This document shows, in pieces, positions 48,547 through 58,741 of a stretch of 64,000 bases of DNA. Positions within the stretch are counted from its first letter, which is position 1. Every line of letters begins with the position of its first letter. The notes under the pieces are model-generated. The model had not been told where the DNA came from, made no database searches, and saw nothing but the letters and a program-made list of their open reading frames with translations. Both the position numbers and the translations under genes were made by a program. Origin of the DNA: Rhodanobacter thiooxydans (lineage in GTDB: Bacteria; Pseudomonadota; Gammaproteobacteria; Xanthomonadales; Rhodanobacteraceae); NCBI RefSeq assembly GCF_021545845.1, contig NZ_CP088923.1:2666001-2730000 (forward strand), given 5' to 3'.

Positions 48547-49407
48547 TCACGAGATCGAAAACATCCGGAGTGCTTCTGTAAACGATGCGGGTCTGAGATG
48601 AGGCTCCAGAGCCGTGCATTGGGTAATGAAGTTACCCAGAGAGCCTCCCATTTGACTGGCGACGTGAGTCGCAGCACCATTCACAGCAGCTACTCCGCGC
48701 TCGTTGAAACCATGCTTTCGAATAAGGTCTGACACAAAGGCTCCTGCGACCAATTCGCTGGCGACTAGTCCGAGAGAGTACAGATCGGCCGCGGCTGTTA
48801 CAGGCCAGTCTGGATCGAAGCGCTCGGGCCCCATATAACCGGGCGTACCAGAGACGCTGGTAAATGTGATTGACACGTCACTCAACCACGTTGTCACGGC
48901 GCGGGCGCTGACGAGCCGAGAGATTCCCCAGTCGGCGACCTTTATGTTTGCCGGGCTATTGATCCACAAGATATTCTGCGGCTTAATATCCAAGTGGTAG
49001 ATGCCTAACTCACCAAAGGCAAACTCCAGTGCAAAGAGAACGTTTCGCACAATGCGGCTGGCGACAGTCGGCTCAAATGGCTTCTTAACGATGACTTCGT
49101 AAAGCGAGCCCTCCATGCGTGGCATAACCGCGGCGAGCCGCCAGTTAACATAGTCAATCGCCAGCAAACGCGTGATCAAGGGGTGGCGGAGGCCAAGCCA
49201 GTTAGTGAGCTCGTTGACAACCATCTTTTCGGGGACATCAGCGTGGAAGGTCTTGACCGCCACGCGCGCTGCGAACCTGGGGTCTTTGGGTGACTCGTGG
49301 CGCGATAACAACCATACATCGCCCATTCCGCCAGACAGTGCGGCGTCAATTGCGTAACCATCGCCCCCTAAACGTGCATCTACCTGTGCGCGTGCGATTG
49401 GATTCAT
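48547..49407 (-). CDS. Eukaryotic-like Ser/Thr protein kinase, compact
   Basis: 286 aa, a kinase domain with no extra sensor or membrane segment. Visible motifs: Gly-rich loop LSGGMGDVW (25-32), ATP-anchoring K52 (VAVKTF), E66, catalytic loop HLDIKPQN with H138, D140, K142 and N145, metal-binding D159 in ADWG (DWG for DFG), and the P+1 region GTPGYMGPE. D208 of the F helix is in AADLYSLG. All catalytic residues are present, so activity is likely. The start overlaps the upstream Cys-rich gene by 4 nt (ATGA). Such stand-alone kinases with zinc-ribbon partners occur in bacterial conflict and stress systems; this is inference. Confidence 0.9.
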   Translation of the reverse strand: MNPIARAQVDARLGGDGYAIDAALSGGMGDVWLLSRHESPKDPRFAARVAVKTFHADVPEKMVVNELTNWLGLRHPLITRLLAIDYVNWRLAAVMPRMEGSLYEVIVKKPFEPTVASRIVRNVLFALEFAFGELGIYHLDIKPQNILWINSPANIKVADWGISRLVSARAVTTWLSDVSITFTSVSGTPGYMGPERFDPDWPVTAAADLYSLGLVASELVAGAFVSDLIRKHGFNERGVAAVNGAATHVASQMGGSLGNFITQCTALEPHLRPASFTEALRMFSIS

Positions 49408-50186
49408 GCTGGCACGCTCGGTTGGTCACCGCCTATCTGCTTACCTTGCTGGTCATAAGCGACGCGCTTAGGGACGACTGCCACCCGCATGTCGGGATCG
49501 AAAGAGAACCATAAGCGCCCGAAGCAGCCGGGATGAGCGAAACCAGTGTTGACCGGGCGTCCCGAGAGATCCGCGGTGAAAGGAGGTAGCTCTATGACGT
49601 CTGGACTCCCACACTTCAGACAATGCGGATCGTTATGACGTAATGCCAGCAGCATGATCGTTTGCGTCAAGATCTGCTCGTCTTGATCCCAGCTTTTGAC
49701 GTCATTCCGTGGCCGTCGAAAGAACACTCGAAGTCGATCTTTCAGCTCACCCTCACGCGCCAAGCGACTTTCCCGAATGTCTTGTAGTTCCTGCTCCGGT
49801 ACAGATGGATCCAGATTCTCGATGGCGGCCGTATTTTGGCACTGAGAGCACCAACCCAGCTTCTGCCTAACAGGCAGTTCCGCCCCTGTGGACAGTACGT
49901 AAACTCGTTGGCTGACAAGAAGAACATTGCCAGGGAAGGTAGCCATGCAGCGATCGCACTCTAGAGAGCTGAGTGAAAATGACACCTGATGATCTCCCAC
50001 GTGCGACTGTACCGACTTCCACGCCTCATCGGTGAGGTTGCGCCACGTAGTGTGCCACGGTGCAATGACAACAGGCAGCAGAACCCGGTCCAGAACCCGC
50101 CAGCCCTCCATCAACCCCGTCGATGAGCCGCTAGATGTTTGAACCTCATGCTGAGCGATCTGAGCCAGGCAACGAGGGCAGGACAC
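49404..50186 (-). CDS. Unknown Cys-rich (zinc-ribbon-like) protein, first gene of the kinase operon
   Basis: 260 aa with a GTG start at 50186; the codon before it is a stop (TAG), so no longer form exists. Paired cysteines: C3/C6 (CPRC), C77/C80 (ECDRC), C113/C116 (CSQC), C189/C192 (CLKC) and H218/C221 (HPGC), enough for two zinc sites. A charged helical segment (EQELQDIRESRLAREGELKD) lies between them. I do not recognise the family. It begins 2 nt inside the right 101-bp repeat, so its promoter must lie in or beyond that repeat. Translationally coupled to the kinase. Confidence 0.7.
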   Translation of the reverse strand: MSCPRCLAQIAQHEVQTSSGSSTGLMEGWRVLDRVLLPVVIAPWHTTWRNLTDEAWKSVQSHVGDHQVSFSLSSLECDRCMATFPGNVLLVSQRVYVLSTGAELPVRQKLGWCSQCQNTAAIENLDPSVPEQELQDIRESRLAREGELKDRLRVFFRRPRNDVKSWDQDEQILTQTIMLLALRHNDPHCLKCGSPDVIELPPFTADLSGRPVNTGFAHPGCFGRLWFSFDPDMRVAVVPKRVAYDQQGKQIGGDQPSVPA

Positions 50187-50188
50187 CT

Positions 50189-50289
50189 AGTCCAGCGGAA
50201 GCATGGTGCAGGATCATTTGGCGCTACATGGGCCAGGCTGGCACACATCGCGTACGCCCCTGACAGCTGCAGGGATGCGCTTGGGCTCG
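50189..50289 (+). repeat. 101-bp direct repeat, right copy
   Basis: About 86% identical to 46222-46322, same orientation. The pair bounds the four-gene, lower-GC kinase/cyclase-like module (46323-50188). In this copy the minus strand would supply the leader of the operon at 50186. Confidence 0.75.
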
Positions 50290-50321
50290 GGTCAGGATAG
50301 CAAAGCGCCCCACGGGAGAGC

Positions 50322-50422
50322 CCTGGCGGAGACATGGGGGCCAGGGGGAAGTCCTGGGGGAGACATGAAGAGCCATGGGAAGCCATGTGGGAAGCCATGG
50401 CGGAGCCCTGGGGGGGAGACAT
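50322..50422 (-). repeat. Three ATGTCTCC-CCAGG repeats near the right island end
   Basis: Copies at 50322-50335, 50353-50366 and 50407-50422 (plus-strand CCTGG-GGAGACAT), with several AGCCATG units between them. The same core occurs once at 41329-41346. They might be recombinase arm-type sites or remnants of a transposon end. The 50290-50454 interval has no gene. Confidence 0.5.
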
Positions 50423-50454
50423 AGGGGAGCCATGACCGGCCCCGAACAATTAAC

Positions 50455-50485
50455 AACAGGCACTTAGGTGACCTAAGTGCCTGTT
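50455..50485. terminator. Terminator downstream of tRNA-Lys, brought by the island
   Basis: AACAGGCACTTAGGT (50455-50469) and ACCTAAGTGCCTGTT (50471-50485) form a perfect palindrome with flanking A/T-rich DNA. It replaces the original terminator now at 41141-41166. Confidence 0.75.
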
Positions 50486-50488
50486 TTA

Positions 50489-50566
<78 letters not shown>

Positions 50567-50586
50567 AGGAAACCTGGGTTTGAAAC

Positions 50587-50664
50587 TGGGGTGGATGATG
50601 GGATTCGAACCCACGACAACCGGAATCACAATCCGGGACTCTAACCAGCTGAGCTACATCCACC
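50587..50664 (-). tRNA. tRNA-His(GTG)
   Basis: Minus strand, with the extra 5' G(-1) opposite discriminator C73 typical of tRNA-His. Anticodon GTG in loop TTGTGAT, T-arm GTGGGTTCGAATCCCAT, encoded CCA. Confidence 0.96.
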
Positions 50665-50677
50665 ATCGACCTGATAC

Positions 50678-50754
50678 TGGTGCGCCAGACAGGACTCGAA
50701 CCTGCAACCGTCGGCTTAGAAGGCCGATGCTCTATCCGGTTGAGCTACAGGCGC
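50678..50754 (-). tRNA. tRNA-Arg(TCT)
   Basis: Minus strand; acceptor GCGCCTG, anticodon TCT in loop CTTCTAA, T-arm GCAGGTTCGAGTCCTGT, encoded CCA. Confidence 0.96.
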
Positions 50755-50779
50755 AGTCGCTGCAGGTAGAACGTCTCGC

Positions 50780-50856
50780 TGGTCGGGGTAGAGGGATTCG
50801 AACCCCCGACTTTTGCGTCCCAAACGCAACGCTCTACCAGACTGAGCTATACCCCG
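50780..50856 (-). tRNA. tRNA-Pro(TGG)
   Basis: Minus strand; acceptor CGGGGTA, anticodon TGG in loop TTTGGGA, T-arm GGGGGTTCGAATCCCTC, encoded CCA. Confidence 0.96.
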
Positions 50857-51034
50857 CTTTCGAATCACCGGCCAAGCCACCACCGGAGCCTTGAAATGTT
50901 ACGGGTGCCGCCTCGCCCAGTCAATCCGTATCGAAGCACACCTTGTGTTTCTCGATCATCGTTTTCACCGGAAACCGCGACATTCCGGTTGAAAACAAAA
51001 CAGGGCGCAAGCACCCCGTCTCGCAGAATAAAAA

Positions 51035-51111
51035 TGGTGCGCCCGGAGAGATTCGAACTCCCGACCACCTAGTTCGTAGCCAGGTACTCTATCCAACTGA
51101 GCTACGGGCGC
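51035..51111 (-). tRNA. tRNA-Arg(ACG)
   Basis: Minus strand; acceptor GCGCCCG, anticodon ACG (wobble A, expected to be inosine) in loop CTACGAA, T-arm GGGAGTTCGAATCTCTC, encoded CCA. First gene of the five-tRNA cluster; 178 nt separate it from tRNA-Pro. Confidence 0.96.
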
Positions 51112-51176
51112 ACTGAAAAAATCTTTGCTGTGCGGCCGGAATGCGTGAACATCAAGGCCGCGAAGCAAGGAGCGGA

Positions 51177-51205
51177 ATTATTCAGGCTCCGCCCGCCTTC
51201 GTCAA
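51177..51205 (-). promoter_or_regulatory. Sigma-70 promoter of the five-tRNA cluster
   Basis: On the minus strand TTGACG (51200-51205), a 17-nt spacer and AATAAT (51177-51182). The transcript would start ~55 nt upstream of tRNA-Arg(ACG). Confidence 0.65.
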
Positions 51206-51320
51206 CCCTTTTCGTGAAATTTCTTCACCGAATTTTTCATGCCCGGCGAACGACTGCCCGTGGCACGCCTCCCTTAACGCGCGCCCGCATGCGGCACCAG
51301 GACGAGTCCACCCGGACACG

Positions 51321-51347
51321 AAGAAGGCGACCAGTGGTCGCCTTCTT
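51321..51347. terminator. Terminator of ftsH
   Basis: AAGAAGGCGACCA (51321-51333) and TGGTCGCCTTCTT (51335-51347) form a perfect stem. T-rich DNA follows on the plus side, with TTCTTCG on the minus side. It lies 33 nt after the ftsH stop. Confidence 0.75.
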
Positions 51348-51379
51348 TTGTTGCGTCGGTATGGCCTTCCAGACCGCGA

Positions 51380-53330
<1,951 letters not shown>

Positions 53331-53338
<8 letters not shown>

Positions 53339-53984
53339 GCACGGTTCTCGCCGGATGCGCGGCGGCTGGCTTGAAGCCGGTCGCCAGCGCGTATACCTCA
53401 CGCGAACGCGCACGCGAGGCCTTGGGTTTACGCATGGTTACGCGGGTAAAGTCCGCACGCAAGCTGCGCAAGTAATCGTCGAAGCCGACTCCCTGGAACA
53501 ATTTGATCAGGAACGAGCCGCCCGGCTTGAGCCACTGCCGGCTGAAATCCAGCGCCAGTTCAGCCAGATCCATGGCCCGGATCTGGTCGGCCAGCGCCAC
53601 CCCACTCATATTGGGGGCCATATCGCACAGCACAAGATCCACCTTGAGCCCCTCCAGGCGGGATTCCAGCTCGTGCAGCACGGTTTCCTCGCGGAAATCG
53701 CCCTGCAGGAAATCCACCCCGGCGATGCTCTGCATCGGCAGGATGTCCAGCGCGAACACCTTGCCGCTGTCGCCCAGCCGGTTGCGCACCAGTTGCGACC
53801 AGCTGCCAGGCGCCGCACCGAGGTCGACCACGTTGATGCCGGGCTTCAGCAGGCGGTCGCGCTCGATCAATTCCTCCAGCTTGTACACCGCACGCGAACG
53901 CAAACCCTCGGCCTGGGCCTTCTTCACGTATTCGTCGTTGAAGTGTTCACGCAGCCAGACTGCGCTGCTCTTGCTGCGGGCCAT
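53331..53984 (-). CDS. rlmE: 23S rRNA 2'-O-ribose U2552 methyltransferase
   Basis: 217 aa from the ATG at 53984 ([20 protein letters not shown]). Methylates U2552 in the A-loop of 23S rRNA late in 50S assembly. The SAM-binding loop is [14 protein letters not shown]. The catalytic K-D-K set is in [23 protein letters not shown] and [11 protein letters not shown]. The stop codon lies within the first codons of ftsH (8-nt overlap). Divergent from yhbY. Confidence 0.96.
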
Positions 53985-54066
53985 GTCGTCACAGTCGCCG
54001 ATTGGGGGAACGGGTGGGCGCATGATACCCTTTGCCGTTCATTGACCGCGAATCGAGCACCGCCGC

Positions 54067-54363
54067 ATGGCCCTTTCCCCCTCGCAGATCCGCTACCTGC
54101 GCAGCCTTGCCCATGAGCTGAGCCCGGTCGTCCTGCTCGGCAACAAGGGCGCCAGCGAAGCCGTGGTGAAGGAGCTGGGCCTGGCGCTGGACATCCACGA
54201 ACTGGTCAAGGTGAAACTGTCCGGCGGCGACAAGGAGGATCGGCAAGCCCAGATCGACACGCTGACCCGGGGCACCGAGGCCGAGCAGATCCACCAGATC
54301 GGCCATGTCGTGGTGCTGTTCCGTCGCAATACCGACGAACCGAAGATCGCCTTGCCACGCTGA
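54067..54363 (+). CDS. yhbY: CRM-domain RNA-binding protein YhbY, ribosome assembly factor
   Basis: 98 aa. A single CRM domain: LSPSQIRYLRSLAHELSPVV, LLGNKGASEAVVKELGLALD, KVKLSGGDKEDR and HVVVLFRRN, with the GxxG loop in GNKGAS. YhbY binds pre-50S particles. It is commonly divergent from rlmE-ftsH, as here. The stop shares one base with the start of the next gene. Confidence 0.95.
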   Translation: MALSPSQIRYLRSLAHELSPVVLLGNKGASEAVVKELGLALDIHELVKVKLSGGDKEDRQAQIDTLTRGTEAEQIHQIGHVVVLFRRNTDEPKIALPR

Positions 54364-54740
54364 TGGACCTGTCACTCGAACGCCCCGAGGGCTTTCTCTA
54401 CGTGCGCCGCGTCGGCGCGCGCGGCGTCACCTTGATCGACCGCGAACTCACCTGCAGTTTCCTGCTGGCGCCCGACCGCGCCGTCGAAAACTGGCCGGTT
54501 ACCGCGGCCGATGCGCTGGATGCCAGCCATGTCGAGGCTCTGCTGGCGCTGCAGCCCGAGCTGGTATTACTGGGCACCGGCGAGCGCCAGGCGTTTCCGG
54601 CCGCCGCGTTCTTGGCCGGTTTCCTGCGCAAGGGCATCGGCATCGAGGTGATGGACAACGCCGCTGCCGCTCGCACCTACAACCTGCTGGCCGGTGAAGG
54701 GCGACGGGTGATTGCGGGGTTCATCCTGCCGGCGGCCTGA
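54363..54740 (+). CDS. Mth938-like domain protein (DUF498/NDUFAF3-like)
   Basis: 125 aa. Small alpha/beta protein with LELLxTG-type signature VLLGTGERQAFPAAAFLAGF and GIGIEVMDNAAAARTYNLLA, as in the Mth938/NDUFAF3 family. Bacterial role unknown; mitochondrial relatives assist complex I assembly. It overlaps the yhbY stop by one base and is convergent with nlpD. Confidence 0.88.
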   Translation: MDLSLERPEGFLYVRRVGARGVTLIDRELTCSFLLAPDRAVENWPVTAADALDASHVEALLALQPELVLLGTGERQAFPAAAFLAGFLRKGIGIEVMDNAAAARTYNLLAGEGRRVIAGFILPAA

Positions 54741-54755
54741 CCGCCGCCACCGCGA

Positions 54756-55778
54756 TCAACGCGGCGGCAGGTAGCCCAGCGGATCGACCGGATTGCCGTC
54801 CTTGCGGATCTGGAATCCCAGCTCGTCGCGGGTGGTGCCGGTCGAACCCATTTCGGCAATCTGCTGGCCCATGCTGACCCGCTGACCTTCCTTGACCAGG
54901 CGTCTGCGGTTATGGCCGTAGGCGGACAGGAAGCTGTCGTTGTGCTTGATGATCACCAGCTCGCCGTAGCCGACCAGGCCGTTGCCGCTGTACACCACCA
55001 CGCCATCAGCGGCGGCGCGCACCACGTCGCCGGGCTTGCCGGCGATCTCGATGCCGGGAATCGCATCGCTGCTCTGGAAGCGGCCCACCAGACCGCCATC
55101 CGCGGGCCAGCGCCACTGTACGCCGCTGGTCACGCGTGAAACGCCCGCTGCCGCAGGCGCCGGCGGCGGCAAGGTCGTCGGCGCAGCCACCGGCACGCCA
55201 GCCACCGGCACCACCGACGTCGCCGCCGCTGCGGCGGGCACGGCCGGCTTTGCCGACGGCGGCACGCTCGCCGTGGTGGCGACCGGCGCGCTCACCGATG
55301 TGGATGAATGGACGGGCGGTGCACCCGGCGCGATCGGCGCGAACACCGGCGTCGAGTTCGACCGCGCCGACACCGTGGGTGCAGCACCGGCATGGCCGCG
55401 CGTGACCGCTACCGGTGCAGCGGCCGCCCTGGCTGGCGGCGAAAGCGTCAGCCGCTGGCCGGGCCAGATCGTATACGGCGCAGCGATGCCGTTCCATTGC
55501 GCCAGATCGCGGAAGTCCACGCCCTGGCGGAACGCGATCGAATACAGGGTGTCGCCCTTCATGACCGCATAGCTGCCGCCGGGAACCGGCGTGCGGGCAG
55601 GCGTCGCGGCAACAACGGCGGGGCGGTGCACACTGTAGGCGCCGGCCGTCGGTTCCACCACGACCGAGCTGCGCATGGTGCCGCAACCGGCAAACAGCAG
55701 AGTCGCAGCGAGGATGGCACAGCACGGAAGATATCGGTCCATGCGCACCAGCATACCGAGGCAGGCAGCCTTTTTCAT
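54756..55778 (-). CDS. nlpD: Lipoprotein NlpD: LysM plus degenerate M23 domain
   Basis: 340 aa if started at 55778; ATGs at 55754 and 55742 are alternatives, and none has a clear ribosome site. A lipoprotein signal ends at lipobox LLFAGC. A LysM domain (YAVMKGDTLYSIAFRQGV ... WPGQRLTLS) binds peptidoglycan. After a Pro/Ala/Val linker, the C-terminal LytM/M23 domain lacks the zinc ligands (GIEIAG and ELGFQIRK where active enzymes have H-x3-D and H-x-H). NlpD-type proteins activate the amidase AmiC at the septum rather than cutting themselves. It belongs to the surE-pcm group, but rpoS does not follow. Confidence 0.9.
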   Translation of the reverse strand: MKKAACLGMLVRMDRYLPCCAILAATLLFAGCGTMRSSVVVEPTAGAYSVHRPAVVAATPARTPVPGGSYAVMKGDTLYSIAFRQGVDFRDLAQWNGIAAPYTIWPGQRLTLSPPARAAAAPVAVTRGHAGAAPTVSARSNSTPVFAPIAPGAPPVHSSTSVSAPVATTASVPPSAKPAVPAAAAATSVVPVAGVPVAAPTTLPPPAPAAAGVSRVTSGVQWRWPADGGLVGRFQSSDAIPGIEIAGKPGDVVRAAADGVVVYSGNGLVGYGELVIIKHNDSFLSAYGHNRRRLVKEGQRVSMGQQIAEMGSTGTTRDELGFQIRKDGNPVDPLGYLPPR

Positions 55779-55804
55779 GCGACGGCGCTGTGTGCCACGC
55801 GGGC

Positions 55805-56413
55805 TCAGTGCAACCAGAACCACCACCCCAGCAGCAAGGCCAGCAGCACCAGGGCGGCCCAGCCGATCCGCTCGATGTTTTCGTGCAGGATCCGTTCGGC
55901 ACGCTCGCCCACCAGGCGAATCAGCAATGCCAGCAGCCACACACGCTTGCCGCGGCCCAGGCCGATGCAGAGCAGGAACGGCAGGATCGGCACACCGATG
56001 ATGCCGCAGGCCCAGGTAACGAACTTCATCGGCACCACCGGCTGCAACGCCGCCAGGATCAGCACGCCGTACAAGCCCCAGCGATGCTCGACCATCTGCC
56101 GGCTCAAGGTCGCCACGCCCTGCTCGATCGGTGCCAGCAGGTGCAGCGTATCCAGCACCGGGCGCAGGGCATGGAACGCCCAATGGCCCAGCACATAACC
56201 CACCAGTGCGCCGAGCAGCGAGAACAGCAGGCTGACATTGGCGAAGAAGAACGCCCTGTGCCGCTTGCCCAGCATCATCGGCGCCAGCATCACTTCCGGC
56301 GGAATCGGAAAGATGAACGATTCGACGAAGCTCAACCCGGACAGGTAGTACAGCGCTCTCGGCTCGCGTGCCCAGCTCAGCGCACGCGCATAAAGTGCTC
56401 CGAACAGGCGCAT
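55805..56413 (-). CDS. DedA/YqaA-family membrane protein
   Basis: 202 aa with several hydrophobic segments. The DedA-type signature is in YLSGLSFVESFIFPIPPEVM near the N-terminus, and GKRHRAFFFANVSLLFSLLG follows. DedA proteins act in lipid carrier and envelope homeostasis; this short form is closest to the YqaA branch. The start overlaps the pcm stop by one base (TGATG), so it is in the surE-pcm-dedA-nlpD operon. Confidence 0.88.
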   Translation of the reverse strand: MRLFGALYARALSWAREPRALYYLSGLSFVESFIFPIPPEVMLAPMMLGKRHRAFFFANVSLLFSLLGALVGYVLGHWAFHALRPVLDTLHLLAPIEQGVATLSRQMVEHRWGLYGVLILAALQPVVPMKFVTWACGIIGVPILPFLLCIGLGRGKRVWLLALLIRLVGERAERILHENIERIGWAALVLLALLLGWWFWLH

Positions 56414-57093
56414 CAGCCGATCCCGCCCAGCAGCGGTACGAAACTGACCGCGCCCAGTTCCTCCTGGATGAAATCGCCCTGCCCGTCGCTGCGCATACGG
56501 ATCAGGGTCTGCCGGCTCGGCGAGCCGACCGGCGCCACCAGCACCCCGGTCGGGCTGAGCTGGTCGAGGATGCGGGTGGGAATGGTGTCGCTGGCGGCAG
56601 TGAGGATGATCGCGTCGAACGGCGCCTCGCCCGGCCAGCCCAGCTTGCCGTCGTCGTAGCGCGAACGCAGGTTGGTCAGGCCGAGCTGGCGGAAGCGCCG
56701 GCGCGCCTGGCGCAACAGGGCCTCGATCCGCTCCACCGTGAACACCTGCGGCACCAGCGCCGCCAGCACCGCCGCCTGGTAGCCGGAGCCGGTGCCGATC
56801 TCCAGCACCTTCTGCGGCACGCCGAACTCCAGCAGCGCCTCGGTCATGCGCGCCACCACCCACGGCTGCGAGATGGTCTGGCCGTGGCCGATCGGCAGCG
56901 CGTCGTTCTCGTAGGCGTGCGCATGCAGCGCCTGGTCGATGAAGTGATGGCGCGGCAGGTTGCGGATCACCTCGATCACCCGCGGATCGCGGATGCCGCT
57001 GTCCTTCAGCACCGCCACCAGGCGATCGCGTGCGCGTTGCGAGGTCATCCCCTCGCCCTTCAGGTCCGCGGCGGACAATGGATACGTGGTCAT
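56413..57093 (-). CDS. pcm: Protein-L-isoaspartate O-methyltransferase
   Basis: 226 aa. Repairs isoaspartyl residues in aged proteins using SAM. The signatures are LPRHHFIDQALHAHAYENDA, PIGHGQTISQPWVVARMTEA, the SAM loop VLEIGTGSGYQAAVLAAL and FDAIILTAAS. The start is 3 nt from the surE stop. Conserved surE-pcm pair. Confidence 0.96.
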   Translation of the reverse strand: MTTYPLSAADLKGEGMTSQRARDRLVAVLKDSGIRDPRVIEVIRNLPRHHFIDQALHAHAYENDALPIGHGQTISQPWVVARMTEALLEFGVPQKVLEIGTGSGYQAAVLAALVPQVFTVERIEALLRQARRRFRQLGLTNLRSRYDDGKLGWPGEAPFDAIILTAASDTIPTRILDQLSPTGVLVAPVGSPSRQTLIRMRSDGQGDFIQEELGAVSFVPLLGGIG

Positions 57094-57096
57094 GGC

Positions 57097-57894
57097 TCAG
57101 GCCGCCTCATCGTCGCTGGCGCGGCCTGCCGCCATGGCGGCGCCCAGCGGCTGCATCCAGCTGCTGACTTTTTCCAGCGCCTGGAAGCGGGTCAGGTCGA
57201 CATGGATCGGCGTGACGGAAACGAAGCCGCGCCGCACCGCATTGAAATCGGTGCCGGGGCCGGCATCGTCCACCTCGCCGGCCGGACCGATCCACCAGAT
57301 CGGTCGCCCGCGCGGATCGGTCTGCGCGATGCACGGCGCCGCACGATGGCGGCGGCCGAGCCGGGTCACCTCGAAGCCTTTGATTTCCGCCCACGGCCGG
57401 TCCGGCACGTTGACGTTGAGGATGGTGTCGGCCGGCAGCGGATCGACCAGCAGCCGCTGCATCAGCAGCAACACCGCCTTCGCCGCCGAGTCGTAGTGCT
57501 CGCCCTTGTGGTCATGGCTGACCAGCGACACCGCAATCGCCGGCAGGCCCAGGAAGCGTCCTTCCATCGCCGCCGATACCGTGCCGGAATAGATCACGTC
57601 GTCGCCCAGGTTGGCCGAATTGTTGATGCCGGAGACGACCATGTCGGGCTCTTCGTCCAGCAGGCCGGACAACGCCAGGTGCACGCAATCGGTCGGCGTG
57701 CCGGCCACCCGGTAGTAGCCGTTGGCCATCGGCAGCACGCGCAGCGGCGCATCGAGGGTCAGCGAATTGCTGGCGCCGGAGCGGTCGCGGTCGGGCGCCA
57801 CCACCGTCACCTGGGCCACTTCGCCGAGGCGCTCGGCAAGCACGCGGATGCCAGTTGCATCCACGCCATCGTCGTTGCTGACCAAAACTCGCAT
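57097..57894 (-). CDS. surE: 5'-nucleotidase SurE
   Basis: 265 aa from the ATG at 57894. Metal-dependent nucleoside monophosphate phosphatase (also exopolyphosphatase). The family start [20 protein letters not shown] has the metal-binding acidic pair D8-D9. A second cluster is [20 protein letters not shown], plus [15 protein letters not shown]. Longer upstream reading is not supported. Confidence 0.96.
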   Translation of the reverse strand: MRVLVSNDDGVDATGIRVLAERLGEVAQVTVVAPDRDRSGASNSLTLDAPLRVLPMANGYYRVAGTPTDCVHLALSGLLDEEPDMVVSGINNSANLGDDVIYSGTVSAAMEGRFLGLPAIAVSLVSHDHKGEHYDSAAKAVLLLMQRLLVDPLPADTILNVNVPDRPWAEIKGFEVTRLGRRHRAAPCIAQTDPRGRPIWWIGPAGEVDDAGPGTDFNAVRRGFVSVTPIHVDLTRFQALEKVSSWMQPLGAAMAAGRASDDEAA

Positions 57895-58042
57895 GATGCT
57901 CCGTCGAAAGCTGATTGCGGACACGCTTCCATGACCCCACAGTGCGCGCCACAATTGTCGAGTTTACCGGAGCGCGGCGCGGGTTTCACATCGCGCGTAT
58001 CCGCTTTCCCGCCACGCACGCACTTTGACTTAGCATGCAGGC

Positions 58043-58588
58043 ATGAAGCGCCGCACACCTGCGCCAGTCAACGACGACGACAGCCGCCTGTTCCGCGAGG
58101 CGATCGGCGACGTGCGCCCGCTGGTCTCGGCGCCAGCGCCTCCGGCGGCCCCGAAGCCCGCGCCGCATCCGCGCATGCTGGAGGCGGACGAAGCGGCAGT
58201 GCCGGGAGAACTGCTGGACATGGCGTTCGACCCGGCCCTGCTCGAAGTGGGCGAGGAACTGGCCTACCTGCGCGATGGCTATCCGCCGAAACTGCTGCGC
58301 CAACTCAAGCGCGGCCAGTTCAGCGTGCAGGACGACCTCGACCTGCACCAGATGAACGCCGCCGCCGCGCAGGCCAGCATCGCCGCCTTCCTGGCGGAGG
58401 CGAAACAACACGGCCTGCGCTGCGTGCGCATCGTGCACGGCAAGGGCCTGCGCTCGAAAGCCGCCGGACCGGTACTGAAAGGCCTCACCGACCGCCTGCT
58501 GCGCCGGCGCGACGACGTGATCGCCTTCGCTTCCGCGCGGCCGGCGCAGGGCGGCACCGGCGCGGTCATCGTCCTGCTCAAGAGCTAG
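58043..58588 (+). CDS. Smr-domain protein (SmrB/YfcN-like)
   Basis: 181 aa. An N-terminal charged/Pro-rich segment (FREAIGDVRPLVS) precedes the C-terminal Smr domain: DDLDLHQMNAAAAQASIAAF (DLHG-type motif, here DLHQ), CVRIVHGKGLRSKAAGPVLK (HGKG) and ASARPAQGGTGAVIVLLKS. SmrB cleaves mRNA at collided ribosomes in E. coli and has DLHG; DLHQ variants are common in this group. Divergent from surE. Confidence 0.92.
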   Translation: MKRRTPAPVNDDDSRLFREAIGDVRPLVSAPAPPAAPKPAPHPRMLEADEAAVPGELLDMAFDPALLEVGEELAYLRDGYPPKLLRQLKRGQFSVQDDLDLHQMNAAAAQASIAAFLAEAKQHGLRCVRIVHGKGLRSKAAGPVLKGLTDRLLRRRDDVIAFASARPAQGGTGAVIVLLKS

Positions 58589-58607
58589 CTGGAAGCCTCG
58601 GATAACC

Positions 58608-58717
58608 CGTCATTCCTGCGTAAGCAGGGTTTTCAACAGACGAACGTCTGGTCATCCAATGCCTTTCAAACCCTTCGAAAGCAATGGCGCTGGATCCCGG
58701 CTTGCGCCGGGATGACG
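58608..58717. repeat. REP-like inverted repeat between smr and truD
   Basis: Outer arms CCGTCATTCCTGCG-TAAGCAGG (58608-58628) and TGGATCCCGGCTTGCGCCGG-GATGACG (58691-58717) have the GTCAT-C-CGC-AA-GCGGGA layout. An inner pair of short arms (CAGACGAACGTCTG, 58637-58650) adds a hairpin. It lies between convergent genes and may also end their transcripts. Confidence 0.65.
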
Positions 58718-58741
58718 AACAAAAGAGGGTTTTCAAGGTTC

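Noticed and set aside
50580..50894. Plus-strand ORF over the tRNA-His/Arg/Pro cluster
   Set aside because: It is the complement of tRNA genes; the translated RTCNRRLRRP-like string is a known artefact.
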